Positions 6,563 through 8,976 of a stretch of DNA of 8,976 nt are shown here, piece by piece. The notes beneath the pieces were generated by a model. It made no database searches and was not told where the DNA came from. It saw only the letters and a program-made list of their open reading frames with translations. The stretch covers positions 9,215 through 18,190 of the forward strand of contig DIFH01000144.1 of NCBI GenBank assembly GCA_002427615.1, read 5' to 3'. The translations under genes were made by a program, and so were the position numbers. The first letter of the stretch is position 1; the number at the start of each line of letters is the position of its first letter. Source of the stretch: Paludibacter sp. UBA5753. GTDB taxonomy: Bacteria > Bacteroidota > Bacteroidia > Bacteroidales > Paludibacteraceae.

Positions 6563-6585
6563 GCCACACGATGCAATCGTGCGGC
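6563..6585. repeat. Hairpin module GCCACACGAT-GCA-ATCGTGCGGC
   Basis: Nine of ten arm positions pair around the loop GCA. The arms match the module at 3887-3910. It lies 50 bases upstream of the ATG at 6635 and could form in the mRNA leader of the next gene. Confidence 0.65.
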
Positions 6586-6634
6586 AGCGTCGGGAAATAA
6601 ACAAGTTAGAATTATAAATTTAAAATTAAGAAAG

Positions 6635-7348
6635 ATGGAAAATTACAACGAAAAGTTAAACGTTTTATTTGAAAAATGGGAAGCTAAAAGTATTGAAAAC
6701 GGTGAAGATCAGGCATTCTGCAGCGATGGTTTAATGTACAAATACGGACACGACAAAAATTATGTCGATGAACTTTGGGACAAGTCAAAAAAACGAATCC
6801 TATTTTTGCTCAAAGACCCCAAAGAATTGAGTGGTGACTCACGTGAATGGTTGTATTACGAAAAAAACCGACAACTTCAATTTCCATTTATCAAGAAACT
6901 TGCTTATGTGCTCTACGGACTCTCAACAGTAAAAGATGGAAAAACAGCGGATTTTTGGGATATAACACACGAAGAGTTAATGGAATGTTTCAACGAAATA
7001 CCATTTGCTTATGTGGAAAGTAAAAAGCAGGCAGGTGAATCAAGTATTAGCAACGGGAAGTTGAAAAAATATATCAATCTCTATAAAGAATATCTCACGG
7101 AAGAAATAAATATTCTTAATCCCGATATTGTTATTTGTTTCGGTGGGGAACAACATGATTTTGCTGTTAATGATTTGTTTAAAAATGCTGAAAAAATTGA
7201 TAATAATATTCATCTACACAAGCCTACAAACACATTAATTATTTATTCGTATCACCCGAGTTATTTTAAATTTTCTACTGAAAGTTTTTACATCGACATA
7301 ATGTGTCAATACGGCAAGTTCTTAGCTAAATATCCAGATTTTCAGTGA
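6635..7348 (+). CDS. Uracil-DNA-glycosylase-superfamily-like protein of unknown activity
   Basis: A 237-aa soluble protein. Motifs in the order expected for UDG-like folds are a first strand and loop RILFLLKDP (54-62), FAYVESKK in the middle (124-131), a later strand NPDIVICFGG (162-171) and a terminal YSYHPSY (204-210) in place of the HPS motif that binds the DNA minor groove in true UDGs. The classical catalytic GQDPYH or GExPG signature is not present; KDP occupies that position. DNA glycosylase activity is therefore not established, and a nucleic-acid-binding or divergent enzyme is equally possible. The frame is open back to 6545, but the first 30 codons of that version lie in a repeat hairpin, so I chose the ATG at 6635 after TTAAGAAAG. 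The gene stands alone: about 680 bases from the two-gene unit, about 310 from pirin, with repeats on both sides. A poor -7 match (TAGTATTG, 6556-6563) is the only promoter hint. Confidence 0.72.
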   Translation: MENYNEKLNVLFEKWEAKSIENGEDQAFCSDGLMYKYGHDKNYVDELWDKSKKRILFLLKDPKELSGDSREWLYYEKNRQLQFPFIKKLAYVLYGLSTVKDGKTADFWDITHEELMECFNEIPFAYVESKKQAGESSISNGKLKKYINLYKEYLTEEINILNPDIVICFGGEQHDFAVNDLFKNAEKIDNNIHLHKPTNTLIIYSYHPSYFKFSTESFYIDIMCQYGKFLAKYPDFQ

Positions 7349-7366
7349 AACAAGTTCAATTGAAGA

Positions 7367-7388
7367 AATTTGTTTAATTCGACAAATT
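7367..7388. terminator. A+T-rich inverted repeat after the UDG-like gene
   Basis: AATTTGT and ACAAATT pair perfectly around an 8-nt loop, starting 19 bases after the stop codon. The stem is weak and no T tract follows, so this is only a tentative terminator. Confidence 0.25.
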
Positions 7389-7431
7389 ATCAACGAAGTA
7401 AGAAAAACATCCTAATTACCGTTAAAAGCAT

Positions 7432-7460
7432 ACCTAACAGGTTTTAAAAACCTGTTAGGT
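7432..7460. repeat. Perfect 14-bp-arm palindrome
   Basis: The left arm ACCTAACAGGTTTT is the exact reverse complement of the right arm AAAACCTGTTAGGT, with a single A between them. It lies about 85 bases after the UDG-like stop. It could act as a terminator hairpin in either orientation or as a protein-binding or REP-type palindrome. Confidence 0.75.
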
Positions 7461-7468
7461 GTTATAAA

Positions 7469-7571
7469 CCTGCCCTCCCCGATATGTGATTAGGAAAACT
7501 AAAGTTGTTGTACGTCAGACGTTTGCGAAACTTTGTACATTTAATTAAAAAATCCGGTAGGACGGGAAAGG
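7469..7571 (+). repeat. Dispersed intergenic repeat, copy 4 (diverged)
   Basis: CCTGCCCTCC, GATATGTGATTAG and CTAAAGTTG match the beginning of copies 1 and 3. The middle is replaced by GTACGTCAGACG. The end, with TTTGTACATT, AATAA-like sequence, ATCCGGTAGGACGGGAAAGG, matches the 3' half of copy 1. Confidence 0.6.
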
Positions 7572-7660
7572 TACTAACGGATTTATTTTTTATCAGAACA
7601 GGATGATTGTACTATTCCGAACCAAATCCACTCTCAATTGTTTATTCAACAAAAAACACA

Positions 7661-8539
7661 ATGAAAAAAATAAGATCAATAGAAAGTATCCTGCCACCAC
7701 CGGCTCCTCACATGGTGGGTAATGGTTTTAGAGTGCATAACTTCTTCCCCAGAAACGGAGCGATGAATGTGCAACGTATGAGTCCGTTTTTCCTGTTGGA
7801 TTACGGTTCAAAAATAGAATTTCCACCCTCTGATACGCCACGCGGCGTGGGTCCTCATCCGCACCGCGGGTTCGAAACGGTAACCATTGCCTACCACGGC
7901 AAAATAGCTCACCAGGATAGTAAAGGGAACTCAGGTATTATCAGCGAAGGCGATGTGCAATGGATGACAGCAGCTTCGGGTGTGTTGCACAAGGAATATC
8001 ACGAAAAAGAATTCAGCAAACAGGGCGGATTGTTCCAAATGATACAACTTTGGGTGAATCTGCCCGCCAAATACAAAATGAGTCCGCCCAACTACCAGCC
8101 TATTCGTCGCGAAGAATTCGGACAAGTCGTTTTACCTGACGAAAAAGGGGTTGTGGAAATCATCGCCGGTAATTTCAACGAGACAAAGGGTCCTGCCAGA
8201 TCTTTCACACCCATCGAAATGTATAACGCCCGGTTGAAAAAGGGTGCGAACCTTCATTTTTCGTTCCCCGAGAATTATAACACAGGTTTCATGATCGTTG
8301 AAGGGGCAGTAACAATCAACGAGCAACAGGCTACAACCGATCATTTCGTCTTGTTTGCCAACGATGGAACGGATATTTATTTGGAAGCAACCGAAGATGC
8401 TATTGTACTTATTCTGAGCGGCGAACCGATTCAGGAGCCGATAGTTCCCTATGGACCTTTCGTTATGAATAGCAAACAGGAAATTGTTGATGCTTACGAC
8501 GACTGGAATAACGGTAAGTTCGGGGTACTCGAGGATTAA
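7661..8539 (+). CDS. Pirin family protein (bicupin)
   Basis: A complete 292-aa pirin, the usual family length. Pirins are two-domain cupin proteins that bind one metal, generally iron, in the N-terminal cupin; bacterial members include quercetin 2,3-dioxygenases and redox-type regulators. Seen here: the conserved PHPHRGFETVTI with metal ligands H66 and H68, then GDVQWMTAASGVLHKEYHE with H110 and E112, so the four-ligand site is intact. The Pirin C-terminal cupin covers about residues 175-280 (SFTPIEMYNARLKKGA onward, ending with the typical GEPIQEPIVPYGPFVMN at 256-272). Cytoplasmic, with no signal peptide. The frame extends upstream to a TTG at 7607, but the ATG at 7661 starts MKKIRSIESILPP, the expected pirin N-terminus, after an A-rich stretch. 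It is a single-gene unit, followed by a hairpin at 8551. The actual substrate cannot be told from sequence. Confidence 0.95.
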   Translation: MKKIRSIESILPPPAPHMVGNGFRVHNFFPRNGAMNVQRMSPFFLLDYGSKIEFPPSDTPRGVGPHPHRGFETVTIAYHGKIAHQDSKGNSGIISEGDVQWMTAASGVLHKEYHEKEFSKQGGLFQMIQLWVNLPAKYKMSPPNYQPIRREEFGQVVLPDEKGVVEIIAGNFNETKGPARSFTPIEMYNARLKKGANLHFSFPENYNTGFMIVEGAVTINEQQATTDHFVLFANDGTDIYLEATEDAIVLILSGEPIQEPIVPYGPFVMNSKQEIVDAYDDWNNGKFGVLED

Positions 8540-8550
8540 TATTATTCAAC

Positions 8551-8577
8551 TTTTCCAAAACTTAAAACTTTGGAAAA
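8551..8577 (+). terminator. Terminator-like hairpin after pirin
   Basis: TTTTCCAAA and TTTGGAAAA are perfect 9-bp complements around a 9-nt loop, 12 bases after the pirin stop. The stem is A/T-rich and is not followed by a clear T run on the + strand, so efficiency is uncertain. Confidence 0.45.
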
Positions 8578-8619
8578 ATTAAATGAAGAACTAAAAAAAT
8601 GAGTTGAGGCTTGTACTTT

Positions 8620-8639
8620 AATGCAATTTCAATTGCATT
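8620..8639. repeat. Perfect small palindrome AATGCAATT / AATTGCATT
   Basis: Nine-base arms separated by TC. It lies between the pirin terminator and the DUF418 fragment. Its function is unknown. Confidence 0.4.
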
Positions 8640-8657
8640 TGCGTCAGAATCAAATCT

Positions 8658-8783
8658 ATGTCCGAATCATCCATTCCCCGCCTCCACATAGTTGACGCTT
8701 TGCGTGGTTTTGCCATCGTTTTCATCATGCTGTTGCATACTTATTTAGTATCAGATTTATTATACTTTTTCAGCAGACACTAA
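8658..8783 (+). pseudogene. 5' remnant of a DUF418-type membrane protein gene
   Basis: The 41-codon frame begins MSESSIPRLHIVDALRGFAI and continues VFIMLLH. The pattern RxHIVDALRGFA(I/L)xxIxLxH is the N-terminus of DUF418 / acyltransferase-like multi-pass membrane proteins, whose full length is usually around 350-400 aa. After the histidine the match to the family is lost (TYLVSDLLYFFSRH, then stop at 8781), and no later part of such a protein appears before the window ends. This is a 5' fragment left by a deletion or insertion. The first predicted membrane helix (about residues 14-30) is present, so a short membrane peptide could still be made, but I see no reason to think it is functional. 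Confidence 0.6.
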
Positions 8784-8928
8784 TTGACAATGCTTTCACC
8801 TGTTCCTTGTAAAACTAGGGGAATGTAGTTTCAATAATTGTGAAATAATAATTGCATTTTATTAATTTTATCCTGATTTTTGCAATTCTACACCCGATTT
8901 CTTTACTTAACGGCCGAAAATATGATAG
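8784..8928. other. A+T-rich intergenic DNA
   Basis: No gene, strong hairpin or recognisable repeat is visible between the DUF418 remnant and the promoter at 8929. The point where the remnant was truncated probably lies at or just before the start of this stretch. Confidence 0.4.
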
Positions 8929-8936
8929 TATCTTTG
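8929..8936 (+). promoter_or_regulatory. Bacteroidota -7 promoter box for a gene beyond the window
   Basis: TATCTTTG is an exact TAnnTTTG match with the frequent TC spacer. A weak -33 candidate TTTA (8902-8905) lies 23 bases upstream. Transcription would start near 8941-8944 and run out of the window on the + strand. Confidence 0.55.
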
Positions 8937-8976
8937 CATTATCAAAAAAACTGTAACTACTCAGCACCCTAATAAA

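Noticed and set aside
6545..6634. A 30-residue N-terminal extension of the UDG-like protein
   Set aside because: The extension is translated from a hairpin repeat module shared with 3887-3910, so it is not likely to be coding.
3252..7660. A complete insertion sequence or tRNA/rRNA gene in the spacers
   Set aside because: I found no transposase reading frame, no tRNA-like cloverleaf with CCA end and no rRNA-like sequence; only short non-coding repeats are present.

Overview
The window looks like chromosomal DNA of a member of the Bacteroidota, probably Bacteroidales-like. The signs are three matches to the Bacteroidota sigma-factor -7 box TAnnTTTG (129-136, 4163-4170, 8929-8936), gene starts without clear Shine-Dalgarno sequences, the protein families present, and long intergenic spaces full of palindromic repeats. 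All supported genes are on the + strand.

Layout. (1) 1-3251: a leader with a -7 box, then a large SNF2-family helicase with complete SF2 motifs. (2) 3252-4188: about 940 bases without a credible gene. It holds a dispersed intergenic repeat, a 21-bp tandem repeat, at least five short palindromes and a terminator-like stem. (3) 4163-6095: an A+T-rich unit with its own -7 box, two unrecognised genes coupled by an ATGA overlap (141 and 412 aa, the larger one beta-propeller-like), and an attC-like imperfect inverted repeat of about 134 nt directly after the second stop. (4) 6096-6634: a possible gene fragment cut off by a repeat copy, a second repeat copy and three strong hairpins. (5) 6635-7348: a 237-aa protein resembling the uracil-DNA-glycosylase-like superfamily. 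(6) 7349-7660: a perfect 14-bp-arm palindrome and another repeat copy. (7) 7661-8539: a complete pirin-family protein with all four metal ligands. (8) 8540-8976: a terminator-like hairpin, a 41-codon remnant of a DUF418-type membrane protein gene, and a promoter facing out of the window.

The genes do not form one pathway. The helicase, the UDG-like protein and pirin look like separate transcription units divided by repeat-rich spacers. The only convincing operon is the coupled pair at 4289-5949. Because it is A+T-rich, uncharacterised and bounded downstream by an attC-like structure, it is the best candidate for a mobile, undescribed two-protein system. No function for it can be read from the sequence alone.
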